A stretch of DNA of 64,000 nucleotides from Fimadaptatus sp050946055 (GCA_050946055.1 JBMNUB010000009.1:17770-81769), one strand, 5' to 3'. Counted from the stretch's first letter, positions 1-9,236 are shown. Numbers and translations: made by a program. Notes: generated by a model not told the origin, from the letters alone.

Positions 1-360
1 GCCGCCCACTATCAGCGAGCCGCCCCATATGTACGGCAGCACGCCCACGGGTATCTCGGGTATCACAAGCAGCACCACGCCGCCCGCAAACAGCGTAAGC
101 CCCAGCGTGAGATCCTGCCGCGTGAACGCGGTCAGCTTATCTCCGCGCAGATACAGCACGCAGTAGTACACGCCCATTATCATGAGCAGCACCGCCAGTG
201 CTATGCCGAATATGTGATTAGACGTGCCGGGCGCTATCAGCAGCGCCAGACCGAACAGCAGATATATGACCGCCGTCACTATGTTGCTCGCGCTCAAAAG
301 ACCTCGCGCAAAGCCCGTGTTCCCCGCATTCTCCCCCTGCTTCTTGAACGGATTCCTCAT
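1..360 (-). CDS. DUF308/HdeD-like membrane protein, N-terminal part only
   Basis: The gene runs off the left edge of the window, so only the first 120 residues are visible. It starts at an ATG preceded by GGGAGGG with 6 bases between. After a short polar N-terminus (MRNPFKKQGENAG) there are hydrophobic stretches at about residues 27-47, 52-70 and 85-105, separated by short charged loops such as YLRGDK. This pattern matches the DUF308/HdeD family of small multi-pass inner-membrane proteins, and resembles the membrane part of the larger protein encoded at 3106-4515. The function of these proteins in Firmicutes is not known. The family assignment is by pattern only. Confidence 0.6.
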   Translation of the reverse strand, partial: MRNPFKKQGENAGNTGFARGLLSASNIVTAVIYLLFGLALLIAPGTSNHIFGIALAVLLMIMGVYYCVLYLRGDKLTAFTRQDLTLGLTLFAGGVVLLVIPEIPVGVLPYIWGGSLIVGG

Positions 361-1215
361 GTATTTCCCTCCCGCAGCCGCAAAACGGCCATGATATCTA
401 TATATTCATGTTTTGGCAGCCAAATTCCTTCCCAAACGCATTCAGCCGCATATTTTTGGGATCTTCACGGAAACTTAGGCTAAAGGGGCTGAAAAAGCGG
501 TTCTTTGCGGAAACCTATGGAATTTTTGAAAGCAAAGGTCAAGCTTCGCAATTTCCGCAAGATGGTTAATGCTGAAAAATGCAAGCCGCCCTTAATTGCC
601 ATTCATATCATGGCTAAGCCGTGATAGGCTTTAGCGCATTAATCCCACACGGAACCGTGAATAACCTGTCTTTGACAAAGCCCCTGGCCTTCTGCCGCGC
701 AGCGCACGCGCGCTTGCCCCATCTCAGCCGGCTGGAACATAGCGCGTGCGCTGTGTGCGGCGAAGCGATTCATGCTCTATGCGCATTGCGCTCCGCGAGA
801 GATATTCGCGCCTTGCTCAATGCGCAGATGCTGATGCGCTGTATGCTTAGCTCAGGCATCGGCAAGCGTTAATCCCACCTGCCAGCGCTATGCGGCGCGC
901 ACAGCACGTCATGCGCTGTATGCGCGGCGCAGGCATCGGCAAGCGTTAATCCCACCTGCCAGCGCTATGCGGCTCGCACAGCACGTCATGCGCTGTATAC
1001 GTAGCTCAGGCATCGGCGAGCGTCAATCCCACCTGCCAGCGCTATGCGGCTCGCACAGCACGTCATGCGCTGTATGCGCGGCGCAGGCATCGGCAAGCGT
1101 CAATCCCACACGCCAGCGCTATGCGGCGCGCACATCCGTCATGCGCTGTATGCGCGGCGCAGGCATCGGCAAGCGTCAATCCCACACGCCAGCGCTATGC
1201 GGCGCGCACAGCACG
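361..1215. other. Long intergenic region, no gene; second half is a tandem repeat
   Basis: About 850 bases without a supportable gene. Positions 361-600 are AT-richer and probably hold the promoter of the leftward membrane gene. From about 836 onward the region is the 77-bp tandem array described separately. Open frames across the array shift with the repeat period (77 is not a multiple of 3) and have no ribosome binding sites. Confidence 0.6.
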
Positions 1216-1235
1216 TCATGCGCTGTATACCGCAT
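836..1235. repeat. 77-bp tandem repeat, about five copies
   Basis: The word ATGCGCTGTA recurs with its GCGCT core at 836, 913, 990, 1067, 1143 and 1220, that is spacings of 77, 77, 77, 76 and 77. Each unit contains the words GGCATCGGC, AAGCGT, AATCCCAC, GCCAGCGCTATGCGGC and CACAGCACGTCATGCGCTGTAT with a few substitutions. The last unit runs into the 3' end of the amidohydrolase gene, so the stop codon and last codons of that gene (VYSA) lie inside repeat sequence. The array is contiguous with no unique spacers. Confidence 0.9.
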
Positions 1236-2952
1236 TGCCGTCCTTGTACGTTTCCAGCACCTTTATGCCGGCTATGTCCTCGACGGGCGCGGTCAGGGGG
1301 TCTGCCGACAGGCGCACCATGTCCGCGCGCATGTCCGGCAACAGCCTGCCCTTCTGCTCCTCCTCGAAGTACTCATACGCGCCATACACTGTCTCGGCGC
1401 GCATTATCGCCGCGCGGCTCACATCGGTAATGCCGGGCTTGGCCAGCAGCTCGCCCGCCGCCGTGCGCCTGTTCAGCGCTATCTGCATGGTCTCAAGCAT
1501 GTCGGGCGGCAGCACGGGCGTATCCTGATGCAATGTAAACGGCATGTCCAGCCGCTCGGCAAGTCCCAACGGGCTTATGCCGCTGGCGCGCTCCATGCCG
1601 AAGTTGCGCAGATGCGCATCGCCCCAGTAGCGCACATGCGCCGCGAAGTAGCTGGGTATCATGCCCAGATACGCCGCGCGGGGCAGCTGATCCGGCTGCA
1701 TGAGCTGCGCATGTATTATCACATTGCGATTCCGGCGCGCATCGGTATTTAGGCACGCCAGCTGTTGAGCGCGCAGCAGCTGGTCTATGGCCGCGTCGCC
1801 ATTGCAGTGGGTGAGCAGCTGGCGTCCGCGCTTGGCCGCATACAGCACATACGCCTGCGCCTGTTCCTCGGAATACACGGGATATCCGCGGTAGTCCGCG
1901 CCCTGACCCTCGCCGGGCAGATACGGCTCTCGCAGCCATGCCGTGCGCCCCTGCGGACTGCCGTCCAGAAACAGCTTATATCCGCCCAGGCGCATGCCGC
2001 CCTGATAGCCCGAGGCGAGTTCGGGTTCTTCGGCAAATATGTCACCGCGCGACATATCGCCCTTGCGCATGAACTCCACTATCTCCTCGGGCGGAACGGC
2101 CTCGCGCAGATCGGCGTAGCACACCACGTCCAGCTTGAGCCTGCCCGCCGCCGACGCGCGCTTTAGCAGGCGCACTCCTTCATGAGACGCAAGCCCTTCC
2201 TGTGCCGTGGTCACGCCGCGCTTCAGGTATTCGCGCTGAGCGCGCTCCAGCAGCGCCATGCGCTCGGCATCGGTGGGCGCGCCCATGCCGCCCGCCGCGC
2301 GCATGAACGCGGCCTCCTCCATGTAGCCGGTCGGCTGCCCCTGCGCGTCGTGCGCTATCATGCCGCCCGCCACCTCGGTATCCGCGCCTACGTGCGCGCG
2401 CTCCAGCCCGGCGCTGTTCAGCACGCCCATATGCCCCGAGGCATGCGTTATCAGCATGGGCGTGGCCGCCAGCGCGCGGCGCGCATCCATGGGCAGAGCG
2501 GCAAACTCGTCTGCCACCTGCGCGCCTATGCCATCCAGCAGGTGCTTATCGGGGTGCTCACGGCCGGGCAGCAGGTTCTGGTCATAGCCAAAGCCAGCCA
2601 GCCATGCATCCAGCCCGCTCATGTCGCCCGAGCGCAGCGCTGTCTGGGCGCGCTCTCGCAGCGCTGCACGCATGGCATCGGCTATGGCCTGACCTGTGCG
2701 CGCGCCTCTCACGTCCACGCAGCGCAGCGTGTCCGCATACTGGCATATGTGGCTGTGGCCATCCACAAAGCCCGGCATGAGCGTGGTGTCCTGAAGGTCT
2801 ATTCGCTGCGCATCGCCGCCCGCCAGCGCCTCCACGTCTGCAAGGCCGCCCGCTGCGCGCACCTTGCCATCCTCTATGAGCAGCGCCTGCACGCGCCCGC
2901 CCGTACCGTCCGCCATGGTCAATATATTGCCGCCAAAGTATATCCTCTTCAT
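1216..2952 (-). CDS. YtcJ-like amidohydrolase (metal-dependent hydrolase)
   Basis: The 578-residue protein belongs to the amidohydrolase superfamily, YtcJ-like branch, whose members hydrolyse amide or ester substrates with one or two metal ions; the substrate here is unknown. The N-terminal strand MKRIYFGGNILTM and the metal-binding HSH in MPGFVDGHSHI (near residue 65) are typical, followed by LTHCNGDAAID, IHAQLMQPDQL and TLHQDTPVLPPDML, which carry the later histidine and aspartate ligands. Length matches the family. The ATG start lies after GAAAGGTGG. It is probably monocistronic, with the next gene upstream 153 bases away. Its 3' end is embedded in the 77-bp repeat array. Confidence 0.88.
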   Translation of the reverse strand: MKRIYFGGNILTMADGTGGRVQALLIEDGKVRAAGGLADVEALAGGDAQRIDLQDTTLMPGFVDGHSHICQYADTLRCVDVRGARTGQAIADAMRAALRERAQTALRSGDMSGLDAWLAGFGYDQNLLPGREHPDKHLLDGIGAQVADEFAALPMDARRALAATPMLITHASGHMGVLNSAGLERAHVGADTEVAGGMIAHDAQGQPTGYMEEAAFMRAAGGMGAPTDAERMALLERAQREYLKRGVTTAQEGLASHEGVRLLKRASAAGRLKLDVVCYADLREAVPPEEIVEFMRKGDMSRGDIFAEEPELASGYQGGMRLGGYKLFLDGSPQGRTAWLREPYLPGEGQGADYRGYPVYSEEQAQAYVLYAAKRGRQLLTHCNGDAAIDQLLRAQQLACLNTDARRNRNVIIHAQLMQPDQLPRAAYLGMIPSYFAAHVRYWGDAHLRNFGMERASGISPLGLAERLDMPFTLHQDTPVLPPDMLETMQIALNRRTAAGELLAKPGITDVSRAAIMRAETVYGAYEYFEEEQKGRLLPDMRADMVRLSADPLTAPVEDIAGIKVLETYKDGNAVYSA

Positions 2953-3105
2953 TGCCTATCCACCTTTCCGATGCGCGCGCCAAAGCATGTCCGGCGCACA
3001 TATTGTCATAATCATACAGCGCGCCGTCATTTAGCTGGCGCGCTGAGATAACTATCGCTTTTGCAGGCGGCATATCGCCGTCCGCACTTGACCGCAGCCC
3101 GCAGG

Positions 3106-4515
3106 TCAGGACACCGCCTCCTGCGCGGTCTGACGCCCCTTTATCTTGTATACCGTCTTGCGTATCACGGGGCTGTCGGGGTCCTTGAGCTGGCGCTCCA
3201 TGAAGGCGTAGTACGAGCCCGGCGTGATTATGCCATAGCTGGGCAGCACCTTGAGTCCGCTCTGCCCCACCAGTATCTCCGCCATGGCCACGCAGTTGGT
3301 CTTGAGCGCGGAGTATATCTTGAACGGACCGCTTACCACCTTGTAGTAGCGTATCGGTATGAACTGGCTGGCATGAGCGCTCTGCCCCACGTCGGTAGAG
3401 TTGCGCTCGCTCGGCTTCCAAGGCACGCAATCGGCCAGCGTGCGCTCAAGCGTGCGGCGCACCTGCTTTTCCTGCTCGACGGTGAGCAGCATGGTGAAGC
3501 CCACCAGCGTCTTTTTCTGCCATCGGCGGCAGTAATCCAGATAGGGCTTGAGCTTTGTCACCATGAACGTGCCGTCCGAATAGAAGCCCAGCACGCGATT
3601 GCTGGCATCGTCATAGCAGCCGTAGGAGTACACTGTATCGCCCAGCGCGAAATCGACATGGCCATATCCCATGGCGACATTGCGCCCCAGATGGAACAGT
3701 ATCGTCAGCCGCTTATTCGATATGTCGGCCTTGGGCGCGTCGGGCGCGGGCTTTTCGTATATGTGGTCGGTATTATTGCGCTCCAGCATGCGGTTGAACT
3801 TGTCCAGCAGCCACACGGGCAGGAAGCTGGTCAGCATGACCGGCGGCTGTATGCGCACGCGCATGAGGAAGCGCGAGTTCTCCATATCCCAGCGCAGCAT
3901 AGCATGCAGATATTCCACAAATGCGCACAAGCCCTCCAGCAGCAGATACACTCCCGCCACCACGCGCACGTTTATCACATTGGATATGGGATGCAAAAGC
4001 ATGGTCACGCCAAACAGCAGCGACAGCACGGCGATAACCAGATAGCGTATCCAGCCGCGGCTGCCGGTCGAGCGCAGCTGATACACATACGAGGCCTGCA
4101 CAAAGCCGGTCAGCAGCGCCCACAAGCCAAAGCCCATGCCAAAGCCGCCCGCAACTATGCTGGGAAAGAAACCTATCAGCGCCCCCAGTACCAGCGACAG
4201 CGATGCGTTGAGTATCAGTGGCCAGCGCTTCTGTTCGCGCAGGAAGCCCATCAGCTCGCGCCCCATGGCGCAGGCGCGCTGCTTTAAGCCCTGCGGTTCG
4301 GCCTCGTCGCGCGCTTCGCCCTGCGCCGGGCTGCGCTCGGTAAACAGCGTGAGTATCGAAAGCACGGCGTTTATGAGCAGCGCCGCCGAGAGCAGCGTGC
4401 TTATGACTGCGCTTATGAGTTCCGGTCGTGCCAGCACCAATATTCCCAGCACTATCAGCCCCAGCGACTGCATAAGCAGCATCTGAGGCTTTATAAGGCT
4501 TGCCTGTCTGCGCAT
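3106..4515 (-). CDS. DUF308-like membrane protein with C-terminal permuted papain-fold-like domain
   Basis: The 469-residue protein has an N-terminal membrane part (about residues 10-270) with two blocks of hydrophobic helices of DUF308/HdeD type, joined by a charged segment. The C-terminal part is soluble and contains a histidine in GHVDFALGD (near 284) and a cysteine in TNCVAMAEILVG (near 406). A histidine strand preceding an NC helix is the order seen in permuted NlpC/P60 enzymes (LRAT, YiiX, DUF4105); assignment to that fold is inference. The start at 4515 is chosen because GGGAG lies 9 bases upstream; an in-frame GTG at 4572 sits at the predicted transcription start of the promoter at 4578-4606. 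Role unknown, perhaps cleavage of an amide or thioester at the membrane. Confidence 0.75.
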   Translation of the reverse strand: MRRQASLIKPQMLLMQSLGLIVLGILVLARPELISAVISTLLSAALLINAVLSILTLFTERSPAQGEARDEAEPQGLKQRACAMGRELMGFLREQKRWPLILNASLSLVLGALIGFFPSIVAGGFGMGFGLWALLTGFVQASYVYQLRSTGSRGWIRYLVIAVLSLLFGVTMLLHPISNVINVRVVAGVYLLLEGLCAFVEYLHAMLRWDMENSRFLMRVRIQPPVMLTSFLPVWLLDKFNRMLERNNTDHIYEKPAPDAPKADISNKRLTILFHLGRNVAMGYGHVDFALGDTVYSYGCYDDASNRVLGFYSDGTFMVTKLKPYLDYCRRWQKKTLVGFTMLLTVEQEKQVRRTLERTLADCVPWKPSERNSTDVGQSAHASQFIPIRYYKVVSGPFKIYSALKTNCVAMAEILVGQSGLKVLPSYGIITPGSYYAFMERQLKDPDSPVIRKTVYKIKGRQTAQEAVS

Positions 4516-4577
4516 ATACCCCATCTCCCACGCGCCCGGCACATGCCGCGCGCAACGTATTTTCTCCCTCACTTATG

Positions 4578-4606
4578 ATACTAAATCCTTTGCGCCTCAA
4601 AGTCAA
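4578..4606 (-). promoter_or_regulatory. SigA-type promoter of the DUF308-papain-like gene
   Basis: On the minus strand TTGACT and TAGTAT are separated by 17 bases. Transcription would begin about 4571, which makes the GTG at 4572 unusable and supports the start at 4515. Confidence 0.6.
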
Positions 4607-5129
4607 GCCCCTGCGAATATTATAACAATGTGCTATGGCTTTGTCACTTATGTCACATTGCCGACATCGTCTTGAAGCAGTGCCGCCAAATTTCAGGCGC
4701 ACCGCGCATGCTACGCGCGCTTGTACTATGCTCGCACTGCGTGTGCGCCATGCCTTGCGCATCCGAAGCATGCTTGCACGACGCGCGCCACGCATGTATG
4801 CCATGTGCGATACATGCGCGCTTGCAGTACGCTTTCACCGCATGCACATCTGCGTGTGCAGCACTTGCGATGCATGCATACCCGCCGCGCTGAAGCGCCT
4901 CATGGCCATGCCCATCCTCAGCACAGCATGCCTTGGCAAAACAGTCCTTCACGCAGGGTCAGGCTAGAATGGTCGAGACAGCAGGCGCTCACAAAAGCCC
5001 GGCGAACTTTGCGCGCCAAGGCCGATTATCGCGGTTTTGGGCAGCGGCGTCCATGCTGAAAGGCGCAGGCACGCCCCCTGAATACCGCTTTTTCATGCGC
5101 AGCGCTTTAGCCTGCCCGACCGGAATAAC
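4607..5129. other. Intergenic region without recognisable gene
   Basis: About 500 bases rich in GCATGC, TGCGC and similar words. Short open frames occur on both strands but lack ribosome binding sites and family resemblance. Nothing else was seen. Confidence 0.5.
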
Positions 5130-5170
5130 CAAAAAAACGGCGCGCCGCTCGTTTGCAAGCGGCGTGCCGT
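5130..5170 (-). terminator. Rho-independent terminator of the Gfo/Idh/MocA gene
   Basis: On the minus strand a 13-bp stem (ACGGCACGCCGCT against AGCGGCGCGCCGT, one mismatch) with an 8-base loop is followed by seven T residues. Confidence 0.85.
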
Positions 5171-5203
5171 ATGCGCGGATGTGTTCCACGCGGAAGTGTG
5201 CTA

Positions 5204-6376
5204 TCAGATTTCGGGAATCTCGACGTTGATCTCGTGACCCACGGCGGCGCTCTTGTTTATGCCGTCGATGATAGCCTGATTGTAGAGTATCTGGCTGGTG
5301 GGTACGGGCGCGGGAGTGCCGTCCTTGATGGCATCCAGGAAGGAGCGTATCTTCAGGTCGAACAGACCCCAGTTGGGATCGTTGGGCAGTATCGGTATCT
5401 TGGTCTCGACGCGCTCGCCGGCCAGGTCGGTGTACAGCGTCATGGGGCCGCCCACGCTGCCGTTCCAGCAGTCGGTGGAGGGTATGCGCAGCGCCGCCTC
5501 GGTACCGAATATGATGGTATCGCCGGGGGTGTCGGGATGCATGGCCCAAGCTATGCGGAAGTCCAGTATGATATCGCCCTCCAGGCGCACGAACGCGGCG
5601 GCGAAATCGTCAACGCCAAAGCGCGCGGCATTCTCGGCGGCGGTGTGAGTCGCGTCGGGAGTGGCATACTTGGGGTTGGTGCCGAAGAAGTTGGAGGTGT
5701 AGCCGGACACGGTCAGGGGCTTGGGATAGCCGATTGCGTTAAGCACCATGTCCAGAGAATAGCAGCCGATATCGCCCAGCGCGCCTATGCCGCCGGTGCT
5801 CTTCTCGATGAAGGTGCTGTTGGGTATGCCGCGACGGCGGCCGCCGCCGGTCTGTATGTAGTATATCTTACCCAGCGCGCCGCTCTCGACGATGCGCTTG
5901 ATCATCTTCATGTTGGCATCGTTGCGGGGCTGGAAGCCTATGGTCAGTATCTTGCCGCTCTTCTTCTCGGCGCGGCAGACCTCGACGGCCTCGTCCAGAG
6001 TGACGGTGAAGGGCTTCTCAAGCAGCACGTTAACGCCATGCTCCAGAGCATAGATCGTGGGCTCCTTGTGGGCGGTGTTGTAGGTGCAGACGCTCACGCC
6101 GTCCAGTTCTTCGTTGTCGATAAGCTCCTTGTGGCTGGGATAGAAGCGCACGCCCTCGACGCCGAACTTCTTCATGAAGGCCTCGGCCTTGCCCGGTATC
6201 AGGTCAGCCGCCGCGACTATCTCCACGTCGGGCATCTTCTTATAGCTGAGTATGTGGCTCTCGGCTATCCAGCCGGTGCCGATAATGCCTATCTTGAGCT
6301 TGCGGGAAGTATCGACCGCCTTGGTCTCCACATCGGGAGTGAACTTGGACATGACCTCGTCAGCCTTGTTGCTCAT
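5204..6376 (-). CDS. Gfo/Idh/MocA family NAD(P)-dependent oxidoreductase
   Basis: The 390-residue protein has an N-terminal Rossmann domain with the dinucleotide motif GIIGTGWIAESHI near residue 31, and the family motif EKPFTVTLDEA, whose lysine is catalytic in relatives. The C-terminal half is the usual beta-sheet dimerisation domain. Members oxidise or reduce sugars and inositols; the substrate cannot be told from sequence. The ATG at 6376 is chosen because AGGAG lies 8 bases upstream; earlier in-frame starts would place the Shine-Dalgarno inside the protein. A TTGGCA-18-TATAAT promoter and a strong terminator make it a single-gene unit. The genomic setting (galM next door) fits sugar metabolism. 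Confidence 0.9.
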   Translation of the reverse strand: MSNKADEVMSKFTPDVETKAVDTSRKLKIGIIGTGWIAESHILSYKKMPDVEIVAAADLIPGKAEAFMKKFGVEGVRFYPSHKELIDNEELDGVSVCTYNTAHKEPTIYALEHGVNVLLEKPFTVTLDEAVEVCRAEKKSGKILTIGFQPRNDANMKMIKRIVESGALGKIYYIQTGGGRRRGIPNSTFIEKSTGGIGALGDIGCYSLDMVLNAIGYPKPLTVSGYTSNFFGTNPKYATPDATHTAAENAARFGVDDFAAAFVRLEGDIILDFRIAWAMHPDTPGDTIIFGTEAALRIPSTDCWNGSVGGPMTLYTDLAGERVETKIPILPNDPNWGLFDLKIRSFLDAIKDGTPAPVPTSQILYNQAIIDGINKSAAVGHEINVEIPEI

Positions 6377-6448
6377 TTCCATTCTCCTCTTTTCATCATA
6401 CATGTTAAGCACCATTGCCTGCCGGTTAAGGCACGCTTTCATGTGTTG

Positions 6449-6478
6449 ATTATATCACACTTGGGCGGGATATGCCAA
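6449..6478 (-). promoter_or_regulatory. SigA-type promoter of the oxidoreductase gene
   Basis: Minus strand TTGGCA, 18-base spacer, TATAAT, placed about 75 bases upstream of the chosen start. Confidence 0.65.
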
Positions 6479-6536
6479 TAGGTTTTTGCCATGAAATTAA
6501 GTTTGCAGGAACAAATCATGAAATATACATACCCTG

Positions 6537-6793
6537 CAGCCTGTCAAAAAACCCCAGGAGAGCTCGGCGGGCCTTTGCAGCCCGCCGGCTTTAATCGCGC
6601 CCAGCGACATGTGCGGTTGGCGCGCAGATATTTTGGCGGCGGGAAATCCCATTTCCCAGAGCCAAAATATCTACCTTGCAGTTTCCACGCCCGGAAACCT
6701 TAAGGATTTCTGTAGAAACTGAGTATGGGTGGCAGTGACGGGGGGAAGTTCTCCCCCGTCCACGCTTGTCAAAAAGAATTTTTTGACAAGCTG
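6537..6793 (+). repeat. Interspersed repeat with terminal inverted repeats, full copy
   Basis: About 257 bases bounded by CAGCCTGTCAAAAAA on the left and the near-complement TTTTTTGACAAGCTG on the right. Inside are a GGCGGGC/GCCCGCC hairpin (about 6566-6586), the word GCGCCCAGCGACATGTGCGG, and GATATTTTGGCGGCGGGAAA followed by its partial inverse. The right end holds a 12-bp perfect hairpin (6764-6791). A copy of the same length and layout lies in opposite orientation at 19156-19410. No coding sequence is supported, so it resembles a non-autonomous mobile element (MITE-like). Confidence 0.8.
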
Positions 6794-6873
6794 ACCCTGT
6801 CATGCATTTTCGCAATGCTCAAGCCCTCCCCATGCCAAACTTTGCGCCCGCGCGCACAACTTCACTTTGCGCG

Positions 6874-6902
6874 TTGACATGCGCGCCCGGCTGGTGTATC
6901 AT
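6874..6902 (+). promoter_or_regulatory. SigA-type promoter of galM
   Basis: TTGACA, exact 17-base spacer, TATCAT. The predicted transcript start is about 30 bases before the galM start codon. Confidence 0.8.
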
Positions 6903-6940
6903 TATGCATGAGGACTTATCTTTACGGGAGGATGAACGAC

Positions 6941-7990
6941 ATGGCAGTTACCACCAGAAAGTTCGGCACTCTGGAGTGCGGCGCGGAAGTTACCCTCTAC
7001 CGCATAACCAACTCCAAGGGCGCATATGTATCTATAATCGATTACGGCGCGACGATAGTCGAGCTGTGCGTGCCGGACAGCACCGGCAAGCTCACCGACG
7101 TGCTGCTGGGCTGCGACGACGTGCATGCCTATGAGCATACCAGCGGCTATCTGGGCGCGCTGATAGGCCGCTACGGCAATCGCATCGGCAAGGGCCGCTT
7201 CCCGCTCAAAGGCGAGACGCTGCAGCTGGAGTGCAACGACGGCAACAACCACCTGCACGGCGGCTTCAAGGGCTTCAACTACTTCCTGTGGAACGCGGAG
7301 ATAGTGGACGGCGGCGTGTGCTTCAGCCGCGTATCGCCCGACGGCGAGGGCAATTATCCCGGCAATCTCAGCGTAAAATGCACCTACACCTTCGACGACG
7401 ACTGCGAGCTGAAGCTGCACTACGAGGCCGATACCGACAAGTACACCGTGTGCAACCTCACCAACCACTCCTACTTCAACCTCAACGGCCACGATTCCGG
7501 CACGATAGTCGATCACACCGTGCAGATACTGGCCGACCGCTTCACCGTCGTCGACGGCGAGTCCATACCCACCGGCGAGCTGCGCCCCGTCGAAGGCACC
7601 TGCTTCGACTTCCGCGCGCCCAAGACCATCGAGAAGGGTCTGGAGTGCGACTGCGAGCAGCTCAAGAACACCGGCGGCTTCGACCACAACTTTGTGCTGT
7701 CCGATGAAAAGGGCGTGCGCAAGGCTGCCTGCGTAACCGGCCCCAAGACCGGCATCGTCATGGAAGTGTACACCGACCAGCCCGGCGTACAGCTGTACAT
7801 AGGCAACGCGCTGGATGCCAAGATGCCTGTCAAGGGCGTGCCCGGCAAGTTCTACACCAAGCGCACCGGCCTGTGCCTGGAGACGCAGCACTATCCCGAC
7901 AGCGTGAACCACGCCGAGTGGCCGCAGCCCTTCCTCGCGCCCGGCGAGAAGTACGACACCGTGACCATATACAAGTTCTCCGCAAAGTAA
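6941..7990 (+). CDS. galM: Aldose 1-epimerase (galactose mutarotase)
   Basis: The 349-residue protein interconverts alpha and beta anomers of galactose/glucose in the cytoplasm, the first step of the Leloir pathway. Family motifs are present: NNHLHGGFKGFN (first catalytic histidine), CNLTNHSYFNLNG (second histidine), and the C-terminal catalytic glutamate in LETQHYPDSVNH. Length is typical. GGGAGG lies 9 bases before the ATG at 6941; an ATG at 6932 would abut the Shine-Dalgarno. It is a single-gene unit with a consensus promoter upstream and a strong hairpin downstream. No galK or galT occurs in the window, but a GH42 beta-galactosidase lies 14 kb away. Confidence 0.95.
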   Translation: MAVTTRKFGTLECGAEVTLYRITNSKGAYVSIIDYGATIVELCVPDSTGKLTDVLLGCDDVHAYEHTSGYLGALIGRYGNRIGKGRFPLKGETLQLECNDGNNHLHGGFKGFNYFLWNAEIVDGGVCFSRVSPDGEGNYPGNLSVKCTYTFDDDCELKLHYEADTDKYTVCNLTNHSYFNLNGHDSGTIVDHTVQILADRFTVVDGESIPTGELRPVEGTCFDFRAPKTIEKGLECDCEQLKNTGGFDHNFVLSDEKGVRKAACVTGPKTGIVMEVYTDQPGVQLYIGNALDAKMPVKGVPGKFYTKRTGLCLETQHYPDSVNHAEWPQPFLAPGEKYDTVTIYKFSAK

Positions 7991-8005
7991 TCGCTCAAGC
8001 GGCAT

Positions 8006-8051
8006 AAAGCGCGCCCGCTCTCACCACATGGTCTGAGAGCGGGCGCGCTTT
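8006..8051 (+). terminator. Terminator downstream of galM
   Basis: An 18-bp perfect stem (AAAGCGCGCCCGCTCTCA and its complement) with a 10-base loop, starting 15 bases after the galM stop; the following T-run is short. Confidence 0.8.
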
Positions 8052-8267
8052 GCATGCTTTGATTACAGCGCGCATATGCACTGTCGCCGGCTGAATGAGC
8101 TATCGCATCATCTAAGATTGAGCCACGCGCCCATGTCGCGCTGATCGCACAAGTTATCAGCGAGGTAATGGCGATACATGCACGCAACGTACTCTCATAC
8201 CAGCATCGGCATAGCCATCACCCGCACCTACAAGCGGCAGGGTTGCTGTAAGCGGCATTGCCTGCCA

Positions 8268-9236
8268 TCACTTCATCTCATCCTTGAGCCACGCGCCCAT
8301 GTCGCGCTCCTCCCGTCCCGGCATGGCGAGCAGCGCATCCGCGACATCGCCAAACGCCCTGCCCGCGAGCGCTTCTTCCACGCGGACGGGCAGAGTTGCG
8401 TCCATAGCATCGGTATTCAGGCGGCAACTCTCCACCGCTCCCCCGCGCAGGCTCAGATCCAGCTCCGCCTCGCCCCAGTCAAAGCGCGTCTCAAAGTGCG
8501 CATCAAAGCGCGGCGTCTGACCGAAGCGCCATTGCCACGATGCCAGCCTTGCGCGCGTCTCCTCCAGCTCGTCCGCGTCAAAGTCGGCGGGCGCAAGCAC
8601 TTCACACTTGCCATACTCGCGCTCATACGCCGCGCGCAGCAGCGGGCGCATAGCTTCAGGCGTAAGGCCGGGTATCATCTCGCTCAGATTGCACACGCGC
8701 GAGCGCACCGAGCTTACGCCCTTGGCCGCCAGCTTGAGCGGGCTGGGGTTGAGATACCGCGTGAGGCGGGACATGTCCACGTCTATCAGCAGCGTACCGT
8801 GCTGGAGCGAGCGCTCCTTGCTGTGTTCAAAGGCATTGCCTGAGAACTTGCGCCCATCTTCAAGCGTTATGTCATTGCGCCCGGATGCGACGGCGCGTAT
8901 GCCCAATTCGCCCAATGCGCTGATTATGACGCCCAGCTGGCGCGCAAGGTCGTATCGCTCGCGGCAGGCCGTGAACGTGAAGTTCAGATTGCCCACATCG
9001 TGAAACACCGCGCCGCCGCCCGAATTGCGCCGCGCCAGATGCGCGCCCTCGCTCTCCATCAGTTCGCACCGACACTCGCGCCATGCGTTCTGATTGCGGC
9101 CTATTACGACCGTGTTCTGATTGCGCCAGAGGTACAGCGCCGCGTCGCCCTCGCCCATGGCGCGATACAGGCAGCTTTCCAGCGCAAGGTTATAGTATGG
9201 ATCGAGCGAATTTGACTCCAGATAAAAGTTTCTCAC
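8268..9236 (-). CDS. lplA: Lipoate-protein ligase A family protein
   Basis: The 322-residue protein attaches lipoate (via lipoyl-AMP) to the lysine of lipoyl domains. The lipoate-binding motif RRNSGGGAVFHDVGNLNFTF near residues 69-88 is diagnostic, and ALYLWRNQNTVVIGRNQNAW matches the N-terminal adenylate-binding region. Length (about 320-330) indicates the form with the C-terminal accessory domain. The start is GTG with AGGAG 5 bases upstream. It follows the gcv genes in the same direction, 384 bases after gcvPB with a repeat in between, so it probably serves GcvH, the only lipoyl protein in the window. Confidence 0.93.
   Translation of the reverse strand: MRNFYLESNSLDPYYNLALESCLYRAMGEGDAALYLWRNQNTVVIGRNQNAWRECRCELMESEGAHLARRNSGGGAVFHDVGNLNFTFTACRERYDLARQLGVIISALGELGIRAVASGRNDITLEDGRKFSGNAFEHSKERSLQHGTLLIDVDMSRLTRYLNPSPLKLAAKGVSSVRSRVCNLSEMIPGLTPEAMRPLLRAAYEREYGKCEVLAPADFDADELEETRARLASWQWRFGQTPRFDAHFETRFDWGEAELDLSLRGGAVESCRLNTDAMDATLPVRVEEALAGRAFGDVADALLAMPGREERDMGAWLKDEMK

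Noticed and set aside
967..1752. Open frame across the 77-bp repeats and the amidohydrolase antisense strand
   Set aside because: It is a by-product of the repeat composition and of the GC-rich antisense strand; no ribosome binding site and no family resemblance.
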